Source: Pseudomonadota bacterium
GTDB taxonomy: Bacteria > Pseudomonadota > Gammaproteobacteria > Steroidobacterales > Woeseiaceae
Direction: 5' to 3'
DNA length: 64,000 bases
Assembly (NCBI GenBank): GCA_027621915.1
Contig: JAQCAD010000002.1
Span: 1-64,000, forward strand
In this document: positions 18,038-26,245 of the stretch, one piece after another
Layout: every line of letters begins with the position of its first letter
Numbering within the stretch: the first letter of the stretch is position 1
The notes under the pieces: generated by a model
Database searches by the model: none
What the model was told of the DNA's origin: nothing
What the model saw: the letters and a program-made list of their open reading frames with translations, nothing else
Translations under genes and position numbers: made by a program

Positions 18038-18922
18038 CTACAAGAGATCGGCCACCCGCTGGGCCTGGCGTCGAAGCGCCATCCCGATCCCCGTCTCGTC
18101 GAAGAGCGCGTTGATATTACCGAGATCCGGCGCAACCGGGCGAAGCCCGGTATGAGGGCGTTCGATCGGTGCATCGCAGGCAATGCCAGTCAGCCTGCGC
18201 GCCAGCAGCGCGTCCTCCTTGTGGGTCTCGAGTTTCAGTGCGAGCGTCTTGGCACCGCGCACATTGACCTCGTGCACTGAGTCGAGACTGTCATAAAGAA
18301 TTTCCATGGATCCAAAGTGCTGCAACAGGGCGACTGCAGTTTTCTTCCCGACGCCCGGCACTCCTTTGATGTTGTCGACTGCGTCGCCAGCCAAAGCCAG
18401 GAAATCAGCAATCTGCTCTGGCCGTACACCGAAGTAGTCCGGAATGTCTTCGTATCCTATTTTTCCTCGTCCTGCAAAATCCCAGAACACGTCATTTCTG
18501 TCGATTAGTTGGGCAAGATCTTTGTCGCGCGTGACGACAGTCGACGGCATGCCATTTCGACGCCCTTCGGCGACCAGCGTGCCAATCAGATCATCGGCCT
18601 CATATCTCGGATGCGAGCTCTCCATCAATCCCAGTGCCCGGGTAAATCGACGGCATTGTCCAAACTGGCGCTTCAGCTCCGGTGGCGCCGGATCCCGATT
18701 GGCTTTGTATGCCGGATATATTTCGTTGCGAAAAGATTTAGACAAACTTTCATCAAACAGTACGGCGACATGCTCCGGTTTCACCTGCTCCATGAAATCG
18801 CCAAGAAATCGGCAAAATCCATAAAGTGCATTTACAGGATTACCGTCACCATCGACCATGTCATCAGGCATTGAGTAGTAAGCCCGGAAGACATAGACAC
18901 TGGCGTCTATCAGGTACTGCAT
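18038..18922 (-). CDS. 5'-3' exonuclease (DNA polymerase I N-domain / Xni-like)
   Basis: A 294-residue FEN-family nuclease. The N-terminal MQYLIDASVYVFRAYY carries the first metal Asp. The arch region has FRNEIYPAYKANRDP; the metal cluster appears in YEADDLIGTL and VTRDKDLAQLID; and the helix-hairpin-helix reads FLALAGDAVDNIKGVPGVGKKTA. It should cut 5' flaps or exonucleolytically degrade DNA near junctions. It is a stand-alone protein with no polymerase domain, slightly longer than E. coli Xni (251). It is probably co-transcribed with the upstream HNH gene (24-base gap) and the downstream fructosamine kinase. Whether it is orthologous to Xni is uncertain. Confidence 0.88.
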   Translation of the reverse strand: MQYLIDASVYVFRAYYSMPDDMVDGDGNPVNALYGFCRFLGDFMEQVKPEHVAVLFDESLSKSFRNEIYPAYKANRDPAPPELKRQFGQCRRFTRALGLMESSHPRYEADDLIGTLVAEGRRNGMPSTVVTRDKDLAQLIDRNDVFWDFAGRGKIGYEDIPDYFGVRPEQIADFLALAGDAVDNIKGVPGVGKKTAVALLQHFGSMEILYDSLDSVHEVNVRGAKTLALKLETHKEDALLARRLTGIACDAPIERPHTGLRPVAPDLGNINALFDETGIGMALRRQAQRVADLL

Positions 18923-18946
18923 TGGTGCCCGAGTGCCGAGACCTTC

Positions 18947-19591
18947 TTAAATTTCATCGAAAATCGTTTCGTTTTCCGACAGGTGACCTGTTAGCCGTGC
19001 GTGAATCGGACTCGACCGCGGGATGTGTGCCAACAGGTATTGCATCTGATCGGTGAGGACGCGACGGCCTTTAAGGTAGATGTACTCCGCATATGTCGGC
19101 GTAAACGGGACCGCGATAAGTTGCATCGATGCCTGCTCAGGCGTTCGACCACCTTTGTGATTATTGCACCTGCGACACGCCGCGGCGACGTTATTCCAGA
19201 CATCCCCGCCGCCCTGGGATAACGGCGTGATGTGGTCACGCGTGAGATCGCGGGTTTGAAATCGGATTGCACAGTAAAGACAGAGATTGCCGTCGCGCTT
19301 GAAAAGTGTTCGGTTATTGAGAGGTGGCACATACTGGTCCCGAACATAGATCAGACCCCGGCTTGTCCCTTCGGTCGCGATGATCGAACTCACGTCGACC
19401 CGGCTTCGATGGCCACCGGCCGCGCTGTATCCGCCAAACACAGTGTAAAGTCGTGTTCCGCACGCATACGCTACCTGCTCATTGTGATACAGGCGAACGG
19501 CCTCTCGATAGTCAATCCATTCGAGCGGCATCCCCGCAACATCGGTCCGTAAGACCTGTTGAGAGAGATTTGACGCGGTTCCGTACAACAT
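18947..19591 (-). CDS. HNH endonuclease
   Basis: A 214-residue protein with a C-terminal HNH nuclease fold: zinc ligands in LCLYCAIRF and CRRCNNHKGG, catalytic His in TRDHITPLSQGGGDVWNNVAAAC. The N-terminal half (MPLEWIDYREAVRLYHNEQVAY) matches a widespread small chromosomal HNH family in Gammaproteobacteria with no assigned role. I start at ATG 19591, which has GAGGG upstream; the longer frame to 19672 would run into the terminator of the preceding operon. It leads a minus-strand set with the 5'-3' exonuclease, which hints at a DNA repair or processing role, but this is inference. Confidence 0.85.
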   Translation of the reverse strand: MLYGTASNLSQQVLRTDVAGMPLEWIDYREAVRLYHNEQVAYACGTRLYTVFGGYSAAGGHRSRVDVSSIIATEGTSRGLIYVRDQYVPPLNNRTLFKRDGNLCLYCAIRFQTRDLTRDHITPLSQGGGDVWNNVAAACRRCNNHKGGRTPEQASMQLIAVPFTPTYAEYIYLKGRRVLTDQMQYLLAHIPRSSPIHARLTGHLSENETIFDEI

Positions 19592-19674
19592 TAGTCGACC
19601 CTCTGTCGTGGGTGATAGTTTGCCGTACGCATTGGCAATTGCAAGATGCTTTCGATTCCTGACTCCCGACAAGA

Positions 19675-19697
19675 AAAAGGCCCCTTGCAGAGCCTTT
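19675..19697 (-). terminator. intrinsic terminator of the DUF3106/sigma operon
   Basis: On the minus strand AAAGGC, a 10-base loop and GCCTTTTT form a stem with a T tract, 8 bases after the DUF3106 stop codon. It closes the operon that begins with the sigma factor at 21442. Confidence 0.6.
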
Positions 19698-19704
19698 GAC
19701 GTTG

Positions 19705-20202
19705 TTAACCGGGCCGAGCATTCGATCTGGGCCTTACCTGCTGCTGTCGTTGTCTCAGCTGGTCTCTGATCTTTTGCCTCTGGTCGGGCGACATGTCACG
19801 AAAACGATCGCGCAGCTGTTGCCGGCGATCTGCCGGCAATTGCCTGTAGCGCCGATAGTTGTCACGAATCCGCGCTTTTTCTCGCGGCGGCAAATTTTGG
19901 AAATCCTGGTAACGATCACGAATTGCGCTTCGCTGTTCGTCACTTAGGTTTCGCCAGTCGCTAAAACGTTCCCGGGCTGCCGCACGCTCATCTGAATTCA
20001 TTTCAGTCCAGCGGCTTGCACCCTCGGCAAGTCTTGCCCGCCTTTCAGCCGGCAATGACTCCCAGCTCTCCATGTAAGGTGCCAGCGTTTTTTGTTGTTG
20101 ATCAGACAGGCTGTCCCAACTCGAGACGTCCTCCTGTGCAACCGCGCCGGCTGACATCAGGAACAACACTACAATTGCGTTTATCAGATATCTAGTTTTC
20201 AT
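19705..20202 (-). CDS. DUF3106 domain-containing protein
   Basis: A 165-residue exported protein: signal peptide with cleavage near AGAVAQ (residues about 1-22), then a highly charged helical region rich in Arg, Gln and Asp with repeating W-x-S-L-S/P-x-x-x-R motifs (WDSLSDQQQ, WESLPAERR, WRNLSDEQR, LPADRRQQL). This is the DUF3106 pattern, reminiscent of the periplasmic Spy/CpxP-type helical proteins though not homologous by sequence I can see. It is the last gene of the sigma operon and overlaps the preceding small gene by 11 bases. A periplasmic stress or chaperone role is plausible but unproven. Confidence 0.82.
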   Translation of the reverse strand: MKTRYLINAIVVLFLMSAGAVAQEDVSSWDSLSDQQQKTLAPYMESWESLPAERRARLAEGASRWTEMNSDERAAARERFSDWRNLSDEQRSAIRDRYQDFQNLPPREKARIRDNYRRYRQLPADRRQQLRDRFRDMSPDQRQKIRDQLRQRQQQVRPRSNARPG

Positions 20203-20458
20203 CGTCCAACTCCGCCACATTCTTTTCCTGTGATGCAGGATCGGTTTCACTACTTTCGTCATCGGATTCGGTTGCATTTTCATCTAAAGAAAAGAGCACC
20301 CAGTCCTCATCTGACCCTTCCCAGCTTCCGAGGTATTCCAGAAGAGCCAGGTCGGGAATTTCCGGCTCGTCCGACAGGGCGACACCGCTGCCGCCAAGCA
20401 ATCCGCAAATCAAGGCGACCTTCAGACCGGCCTCTGTCTGCGTTCTGCTATCCGACAT
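20192..20458 (-). CDS. small acidic protein of the sigma operon
   Basis: An 88-residue protein I do not recognise. It has a short hydrophobic stretch near the N-terminus (GLKVALICGLLGGSGVALS) that could be a signal peptide, then an extremely acidic tail (DENATESDDESSETDPASQEK). It overlaps the gene before it and the gene after it by 11 bases each, so it is embedded in the sigma / anti-sigma / DUF3106 operon and is very likely translated. The in-frame extension to 20626 lies wholly over the preceding gene and is rejected. An unstructured periplasmic regulator or metal binder is conceivable. Confidence 0.65.
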   Translation of the reverse strand: MSDSRTQTEAGLKVALICGLLGGSGVALSDEPEIPDLALLEYLGSWEGSDEDWVLFSLDENATESDDESSETDPASQEKNVAELDDEN

Positions 20459-20840
20459 TGTTCGTCGGCCCTTGTGTTTCAGTCGCTTCACCGTCGAATT
20501 CCATCCAACTGTAGAACTCCAGATCTTCCAGCATTTCCAGGCTATCTTCCGTGAGCAGAATCTCCATATCAGAGGCAACTTCCGGTGTAGCCAGTTCGCT
20601 GATCGAGGGATTGCTGCTCCAGACAACCAGGGCTACAACCGCCGCCGCCGCCAGACCGCCGGCAGGTGCCCACTGCATCCATCGGCCGGTTCCTGATTGC
20701 AGTTCGGCCAACACTGCCTGGCGCCCGCGATTGAGCTTCGAACGCGTTTCACCGTCCAGGTTCGCAACGCTTTCGTCAAACAATCGTTTTGCCTTTCCTG
20801 CAAACGCGTCGTTCGGTACGTCGTTTTTCCGCTCGTTCAT
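20448..20840 (-). CDS. putative anti-sigma factor (DUF3619-like membrane protein)
   Basis: A 130-residue protein with a cytoplasmic helical N-terminus (FAGKAKRLFDESVANLDGETRSKLNRGRQAVLAEL), one transmembrane helix (about 58-74, GGLAAAAVVALVVW) and an acidic periplasmic C-terminus (ILLTEDSLEMLEDLEFYSWM). This arrangement and its start overlapping the sigma gene stop by four bases are typical of small anti-sigma partners of ECF operons. There is no zinc-binding HxxxCxxC motif. It probably holds the sigma factor at the membrane until an envelope signal arrives, but that is inference from context. Confidence 0.7.
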   Translation of the reverse strand: MNERKNDVPNDAFAGKAKRLFDESVANLDGETRSKLNRGRQAVLAELQSGTGRWMQWAPAGGLAAAAVVALVVWSSNPSISELATPEVASDMEILLTEDSLEMLEDLEFYSWMEFDGEATETQGPTNNVG

Positions 20841-21442
20841 TGCCAGTGTTCTCCCAATGTTTCGCGCAAGCTGTGCACCGCGCGGGAGTAGTGAGTTTTG
20901 ACACTCCCCTCACCGCATCCCATAGCCGCTGCTGTACCTGCTACATCCAGTCCTTCAAAAGTTCTCAGCATGAATGCCTCTCGCTGGCGTCCGGGCAGCG
21001 CAGCCAGCGCTCTCTCCAGACTTACCATCGCCTCAAGGTTTTGCAGCTCCTCGTCCGGCGCCCGTCCCGCCAGATCCGGTGCCGCCGCGACAGGGTCATA
21101 TTCATCGTCTTCGTTGCCGCGACCGAAAAACACCATGACCCGATTGCGGACTGCGGACCGGCGCTGCCAGTCCCGAATCCTGTTCTGCAGGATTCGGTAA
21201 AAAAGCGGGGTCCACTCGTCCTCATGACGATCTGCGTACTTGCGTGCCAGCCTGATCATTGCATCCTGTACCAGGTCGAGCGCTTCGTCGCGATCACGAA
21301 TACTGATCTCCGCAATCCGGAGAGCACGCCTTTCGACGTCGGCGAAAAACCGATTAAGCTTGGCCTCGCGTTGCAGTGTATCGACTCCCGTCTGGTCTTC
21401 AGCGAAGCAAGATACCGCAAAACTGGCAGTGTAAGCATTCAT
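20837..21442 (-). CDS. RNA polymerase ECF sigma factor
   Basis: A 201-residue sigma-70 family protein. Region 2 lies at about residues 45-110 (RDRDEALDLVQDAMIRLARKY ... FYRILQNRIRDWQRR) and region 4 at about 140-195 (ALAALPGRQREAFMLRTFEGLDVAGTAAAMG then SVKTHYSRAVHSLRETL). Between them is a charged linker with GNEDDEYDP. An AAGGA site precedes the ATG at 21442. It heads a four-gene operon with anti-sigma-like, small acidic and DUF3106 proteins. The 237-base gap upstream to priA holds its promoter and a GAAA-loop hairpin (21503-21514). Confidence 0.9.
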   Translation of the reverse strand: MNAYTASFAVSCFAEDQTGVDTLQREAKLNRFFADVERRALRIAEISIRDRDEALDLVQDAMIRLARKYADRHEDEWTPLFYRILQNRIRDWQRRSAVRNRVMVFFGRGNEDDEYDPVAAAPDLAGRAPDEELQNLEAMVSLERALAALPGRQREAFMLRTFEGLDVAGTAAAMGCGEGSVKTHYSRAVHSLRETLGEHWQ

Positions 21443-21502
21443 TCGTCATCCTTGCCCGTCTGGAATCTCGTGAGATCCGTCTCAATCACTTTTTGCCTTG
21501 AC

Positions 21503-21514
21503 TCCCTTTCGGGA
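21503..21514 (-). promoter_or_regulatory. GAAA-tetraloop hairpin in the sigma operon leader
   Basis: Read on the minus strand TCCC-GAAA-GGGA forms a short GNRA-loop hairpin about 60 bases before the sigma start codon. No promoter boxes are clear around it. A similar short tetraloop hairpin lies before the second sigma gene at 54701-54714. Confidence 0.3.
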
Positions 21515-21679
21515 ATCATGACTATTTAACGTCCCGCGAGGTTCCGGGTTGACAGACCCCGGAATAAATATCGGCGGCATTATGGTGTATTCAGAGCCAT
21601 GCTGCGTGCAGACAACTGGATTGTAAGTAATTGTTTTTATGAAAGAAAATAGTATGCACTGCGTCAAAGTTGACCGGCG

Positions 21680-23884
21680 GTGAGCCACGGACAGATCCTC
21701 CGGGTGGCGATCAATGTGCCGTTGTCGCGTCTGTTTGACTACCTTGCCCCGTCTCCCGGTCACGTCCCCCCCGGTTGCAGGGTCAGTGTGCCATTTGGTC
21801 GGCGGACGCAGATTGGCATGGTTATGGAGATCTCCGGCGATTCAGACCTGCCAATAGAAAAATTGAAACATGCGAAGGCCGTGCTCGATGAAAACCCGCT
21901 TTTGTCTGAAATCGATCTTTGGCTGATTCGATTTACCAGCGCCTATTACCATCACCCGATCGGTGAGGTTGTCGCAGCCGCGTTACCTATGTTGCTCCGG
22001 CAAGGCAAGGCTCGGGACTCGTTGGTCCGAAAGGTCTCGGTTACTCCCGAGGGCGCACGAACCGATCTCAATTTGCTGCGCAAACGTGCCAGGCGTCAGG
22101 CTGAGCTTCTGGCGTTACTGCAAGATGCTGAATCTCTGTCTTTCACCGAACTCGATGAGACTATGCCCGGCTGGCGGCCGATTCGTGCGAGCCTGATCCG
22201 GAAATCGCTGCTCGAAGAATTCGAAACGACTGACGATGAGAGTCGGGCGGACAGGTTGGCAAATGTCGAACAGGAAATCGGGCCGACCCTGAACGCAGAT
22301 CAGAAAAGCGCTCTTAAATCCATTCGCGGAGCGGCGGGTTTCCACTCCAGCGTGATTGACGGTGTAACCGGCAGTGGCAAAACGGAAGTTTATCTGCACC
22401 TTATTCAGGACGAACTCAAGGCCGGTCGACAGGTACTCGTTGTCGTTCCTGAGATCGGTCTGACACCACAACTCGTATCGCGTTTTCGAAGACGCCTTGG
22501 CCTGGAGCCGGTGCTGATGCATTCGGGCCTGACCGACCTCGCACGGTTGGCAACGTGGCGGGCAGCAGAGAGTGGACGTGCGGGTCTGATTCTCGGTACG
22601 CGATCGGCAATTTTTATACCGTTGAAAAATCCAGGTCTTATTATCATTGACGAGGAGCACGACGGTTCGTTGAAACAGCAGGAAGGGTTGCGATATTCGG
22701 CACGCGACCTTGCCGTAGTCAGGGCCAAAAAGCTTGGTATTCCGGTGGTGCTCGGGTCGGCGACACCTTCTTTGGAAACTTTGCAGCGCTGCGATGATGG
22801 CGCCTACAACCTGGTACGGCTGCCAACTCGGGCCGGCAAGGCCGTGCCGCCAATGATGCGGCTCGTCGACCTGGCCAAACATGATGCCTATGATGGCTTG
22901 AGCCAACCGGTCGTCGATTCGATTACAAAGACCATTTCGCACGATGGCCAGATTCTGATTTTCCTCAATCGCCGGGGATTCGCGCCAACATTGATTTGCT
23001 CGGGTTGCGGCAATATTGCCGAATGCACACGTTGCGACTCGCGCATGACGGTACACGCCGCCAGCAATTTGCTGAAGTGCCATCATTGTGGTGCACAACG
23101 CCGAATCGATTCCGACTGCGCTGATTGTGGCTCGCCGTGCCGACCCCTCGGCCATGGCACGGAGCGGCTGGAGGACGCCCTTCGCAGCTATTTTCCCAAT
23201 GAAGTCATCACCCGCATTGACAGTGACAGTACCCGACTCAAGGGAACCATGAGCAAGGCGCTAACGATGGCGACGTCCGGCGAAACCCGCATCCTGATCG
23301 GCACGCAGATGCTGTCAAAAGGTCATCATTTTCCCAAGCTGACCCTGGTCGTCGTGGTCAATGCCGATCAGGGTCTTTTCAGCACTGACTTTCGTGGCGG
23401 CGAACGCCTGGCCCAAAGCCTGGTGCAGGTTGGCGGTCGCGCCGGAAGAGAGGAACGACAAGGCGAAGTCATTATTCAGACGGCCTTCCCTGATCATCCG
23501 TTCTGGAGCGAACTGTTTAACGGCGGGTATCCGAAAGTCGCCCGGAGCGCACTGGTTGAAAGAGAGAGCGCAGGATGGCCGCCATTTTCGCGACTCGCCC
23601 TCATTCGCGCAGCGGCGACGAGTCGGGAAGACGCACATCGATTCCTGACTCGGGCGCGTAAACTTGCCGATGCCACAGGTATCGATGGAGTACGTATACT
23701 GGGTCCGGTCAGTGCGCCGATGGAACGCAAGGCGGGGCGATTCAGAGCGCAACTTCTCTTGCAGAGTCGACAACGTGGGGTTCTGCACCAGGTGCTCACG
23801 TCCCTCCGGCCTTCGCTGGAGAGCAGCACGGAGGCTCGACGGGTAAGATGGTCCATTGATGTCGATCCAATTGAGCTTTTCTGA
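21680..23884 (+). CDS. priA: primosomal replication helicase PriA
   Basis: A 734-residue superfamily 2 helicase, the same size as E. coli PriA (732). The N-terminal DNA-binding domain opens VAINVPLSRLFDYLAP. Walker A is GVTGSGKTEVYL (about 228-239); the DEEH box appears in IIIDEEHDGSLKQQ followed by RYSARDLAVVRA. Four Cys pairs binding two zincs lie in LICSGCGNIAECTRC and LKCHHCGAQRRIDSDCADCGS. It restarts stalled replication forks by loading DnaB through the primosome. The start is GTG 21680. It is followed by argS 41 bases downstream, in a conserved gammaproteobacterial neighbourhood. Confidence 0.96.
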   Translation: MSHGQILRVAINVPLSRLFDYLAPSPGHVPPGCRVSVPFGRRTQIGMVMEISGDSDLPIEKLKHAKAVLDENPLLSEIDLWLIRFTSAYYHHPIGEVVAAALPMLLRQGKARDSLVRKVSVTPEGARTDLNLLRKRARRQAELLALLQDAESLSFTELDETMPGWRPIRASLIRKSLLEEFETTDDESRADRLANVEQEIGPTLNADQKSALKSIRGAAGFHSSVIDGVTGSGKTEVYLHLIQDELKAGRQVLVVVPEIGLTPQLVSRFRRRLGLEPVLMHSGLTDLARLATWRAAESGRAGLILGTRSAIFIPLKNPGLIIIDEEHDGSLKQQEGLRYSARDLAVVRAKKLGIPVVLGSATPSLETLQRCDDGAYNLVRLPTRAGKAVPPMMRLVDLAKHDAYDGLSQPVVDSITKTISHDGQILIFLNRRGFAPTLICSGCGNIAECTRCDSRMTVHAASNLLKCHHCGAQRRIDSDCADCGSPCRPLGHGTERLEDALRSYFPNEVITRIDSDSTRLKGTMSKALTMATSGETRILIGTQMLSKGHHFPKLTLVVVVNADQGLFSTDFRGGERLAQSLVQVGGRAGREERQGEVIIQTAFPDHPFWSELFNGGYPKVARSALVERESAGWPPFSRLALIRAAATSREDAHRFLTRARKLADATGIDGVRILGPVSAPMERKAGRFRAQLLLQSRQRGVLHQVLTSLRPSLESSTEARRVRWSIDVDPIELF

Positions 23885-23925
23885 ATCGACGTTAAGATAG
23901 CCGCCAATTCTCTGGATAAGCACAA

Positions 23926-25662
23926 TTGAAAAACGAAATCGCAATACTCCTGGAGCAGGCCATTCGCAGCCTGCCCGAATTCTCGGACGCGCCGGAAATC
24001 GCGTCTGTTCATGCGACTGTCGAACGAACTCGCGACTCCCGTCATGGGGATTTCACAACCAACATCGCGATGCGCCTCGCCAAGTCGGTCGGACGCAATC
24101 CCCGTGAGATTGCACAATCGGTTATTGCCGCTACGCCAGGCAGCGAATTGATCGACAAGATTGAGATCGCGGGGCCCGGTTTTATCAACTTCCACGTCAG
24201 TCCGGCCGCTTTCAATCGTGAGCTTGCGCACGTTCTTCGCGACGGCGAAAACTACGGAAGGCAGGCGACCAGGACGACACCCCGGATTCTGCTCGAGTTT
24301 GTCTCCGCAAACCCCACCGGACCGCTGCATGTTGGTCACGGCAGGCATGCTTCCTATGGTGCGACACTTGGCAATCTTCTCGAAGCTGCCGGGTATGTGG
24401 TCGACCGCGAGTATTACGTGAATGACGCAGGCCGGCAGATGGATATCCTTGGCATCAGCGTCCTGCTCCGCATGCTCGAGGCGCGGGGCGACACAATTCA
24501 ATTTCCGGAGGCGGGGTACAAGGGCGAGTACATTCGCGAAATCGCTGCCGCGATTACCGAAGACATCTCCAAATTAGTGGCGTCGGACCTGTTCGGCAAT
24601 CTTCCGGAAGGCGACAAGGAGGAGATTATCAGCGGGTTGATTGAAGGTGCGGAAAGCATGCTTGGCACCGACGAATTTGGCAGAATTCGCCGCCAGTCGC
24701 TCGAATCGATTCTTGATGACATAAAAGACGACCTGTCCGGATTCGGCGTGGTTTTCGACAGATGGTTCTCCGAGCAGAGCCTGACCGATGACAATCTGAT
24801 CGATGACGCGCTGGCGGTTCTGAAAAAACGGAACATGCTGTATCAGAAAGATGGCGCAACATGGTTTCGAGCTGCCGATTTTGGCGATGAGAAGGATCGC
24901 GTCGTTGTTCGTGAGAACGGAAAGAAAACCTACTTCGCATCTGATATCGCCTACCACTATGGCAAGCGTGAACGTGGATACGATCATCTGATCGACATTC
25001 TGGGCTCGGATCATCACGGTTATATTGCTCGCGTCAGGGCGGGACTGCAGTCGATGGGTTACGCCGCCGACTGCCTTGAGGTCGAGCTCGTTCAGTTCGT
25101 TACACTTTATCGTGCCGGCGAAAAAATGCAGATGTCGACGCGGTCGGGCGAGTTCGTAACCTTGCGGCAGCTACGCGAAGAAGTCGGAAACGACGCGGCA
25201 AGATTTTTCTATGTCATGCGCTCAAATGACCAACATCTTGATTTCGATATGGAGCTTGCCAAGAGCCGTTCGAACGAAAACCCGGTTTACTATATTCAAT
25301 ACGCCCACGCACGTGTCGCCAGCGTATTCCGACAACTTGCGGAAAAGTCTCTGGAGTATGAGCAGCCCAGAGGAGTTGCAGCATTTGATAAACTTACCGA
25401 GACACACGAAAAGGCCCTCATGTCCTCCCTGACTCGCTATCCGGAAATTATCGAACTGGCCGCGAACAATCGGGCACCGCAACACCTGGTTCATTACCTG
25501 CGTGATCTCGCGAACGACCTGCACTCTTATTACAACGCGCACCAGTTTATTGTCGACGATCATGACCTCCGCAACGCGAGGCTTGCATTGATAGATGCGA
25601 CCCGCGCGGTGATCGCCAGCGGACTTGGCATCATCGGCGTGTCAGCACCGGATGCGATGTAA
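23926..25662 (+). CDS. argS: arginyl-tRNA synthetase
   Basis: A 578-residue class I synthetase charging tRNA-Arg. It shows the Add-1 N-terminal domain, the HIGH motif as HVGHG in TGPLHVGHGRHASYG, the catalytic DYYVND-like REYYVNDAGRQMD, the KMSKS-equivalent KMQMSTRSG and a C-terminal DALR anticodon-binding domain (YYNAHQFIVDDHDLRNARLALI). Length matches the family. The apparent start is TTG 23926 with a weak ribosome site; the frame from there gives the usual N-terminus, and no ATG lies nearby. The SPOR gene begins four bases after its stop, indicating one transcript. Confidence 0.96.
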   Translation: MKNEIAILLEQAIRSLPEFSDAPEIASVHATVERTRDSRHGDFTTNIAMRLAKSVGRNPREIAQSVIAATPGSELIDKIEIAGPGFINFHVSPAAFNRELAHVLRDGENYGRQATRTTPRILLEFVSANPTGPLHVGHGRHASYGATLGNLLEAAGYVVDREYYVNDAGRQMDILGISVLLRMLEARGDTIQFPEAGYKGEYIREIAAAITEDISKLVASDLFGNLPEGDKEEIISGLIEGAESMLGTDEFGRIRRQSLESILDDIKDDLSGFGVVFDRWFSEQSLTDDNLIDDALAVLKKRNMLYQKDGATWFRAADFGDEKDRVVVRENGKKTYFASDIAYHYGKRERGYDHLIDILGSDHHGYIARVRAGLQSMGYAADCLEVELVQFVTLYRAGEKMQMSTRSGEFVTLRQLREEVGNDAARFFYVMRSNDQHLDFDMELAKSRSNENPVYYIQYAHARVASVFRQLAEKSLEYEQPRGVAAFDKLTETHEKALMSSLTRYPEIIELAANNRAPQHLVHYLRDLANDLHSYYNAHQFIVDDHDLRNARLALIDATRAVIASGLGIIGVSAPDAM

Positions 25663-25666
25663 TCCC

Positions 25667-26245
25667 ATGGCCAAACGAAAGCGAGCGCGCACGCAGAGTA
25701 GAAATAACCGGGAAGCTGAGTATCCGGGGTGGATGTGGATGCTGTTTGGCCTGGCCATCGGTTTGTCGGTGGCGTTCGCAATCTACAAAAAGGACGTGGG
25801 CGTAAGACAATTGCCGCAACCGGTAGCACAGCAACCTGCAAGCATGGACTCAACAATTGAACAGGAATCGGTAGAGGCGGAGGCGGTAGAGGCGAAAGCG
25901 GCTGAAAGCCGATTTACGTTCTATGACATGCTGCCGAAATTCGAAGTCGTGATTCCTGAAGAAGAATCGGACGTCCGCCGGGACCGAGCTGTCGACGTCG
26001 TGCAAGACCCGGGTCTGTATGTTTTACAGGCTGGCTCGTTCGGTGAGCTCAAGGACGCTGATCGGCGACGCGCCCAGCTCGCACTTTTGGGCATCGAATC
26101 CACCATTCAGCGGGTCGCGATTGATGACAAGACCTATCATCGTGTTCGTATTGGCCCGATCGACAATCTGGATCGACTTAACCGTATTCGCAGCCAGCTA
26201 AGACAGGCCGATATCGACGTATTGCGCATCCGGCTTGGCGAATAA
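25667..26245 (+). CDS. SPOR domain protein (FtsN-like)
   Basis: A 192-residue bitopic inner-membrane protein: a basic cytoplasmic tail (MAKRKRARTQSRNN), one transmembrane helix (about 24-44, GWMWMLFGLAIGLSVAFAIY), an Ala/Glu/Gln-rich periplasmic linker and a C-terminal SPOR domain (about 118-192) beginning LYVLQAGSFGELKDADRRRA and ending DIDVLRIRLGE. SPOR domains bind denuded glycan strands at the septum, so a cell-division role like FtsN is likely. Position after argS matches the usual gammaproteobacterial arrangement. The ATG is preferred over upstream codons because those overlap argS. It overlaps the next gene by 11 bases. Confidence 0.88.
   Translation: MAKRKRARTQSRNNREAEYPGWMWMLFGLAIGLSVAFAIYKKDVGVRQLPQPVAQQPASMDSTIEQESVEAEAVEAKAAESRFTFYDMLPKFEVVIPEEESDVRRDRAVDVVQDPGLYVLQAGSFGELKDADRRRAQLALLGIESTIQRVAIDDKTYHRVRIGPIDNLDRLNRIRSQLRQADIDVLRIRLGE

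Noticed and set aside
22115-23155. Minus-strand open frame of 346 codons inside priA
   Set aside because: Shadow of priA: the plus strand carries the complete helicase motifs and zinc cysteines.
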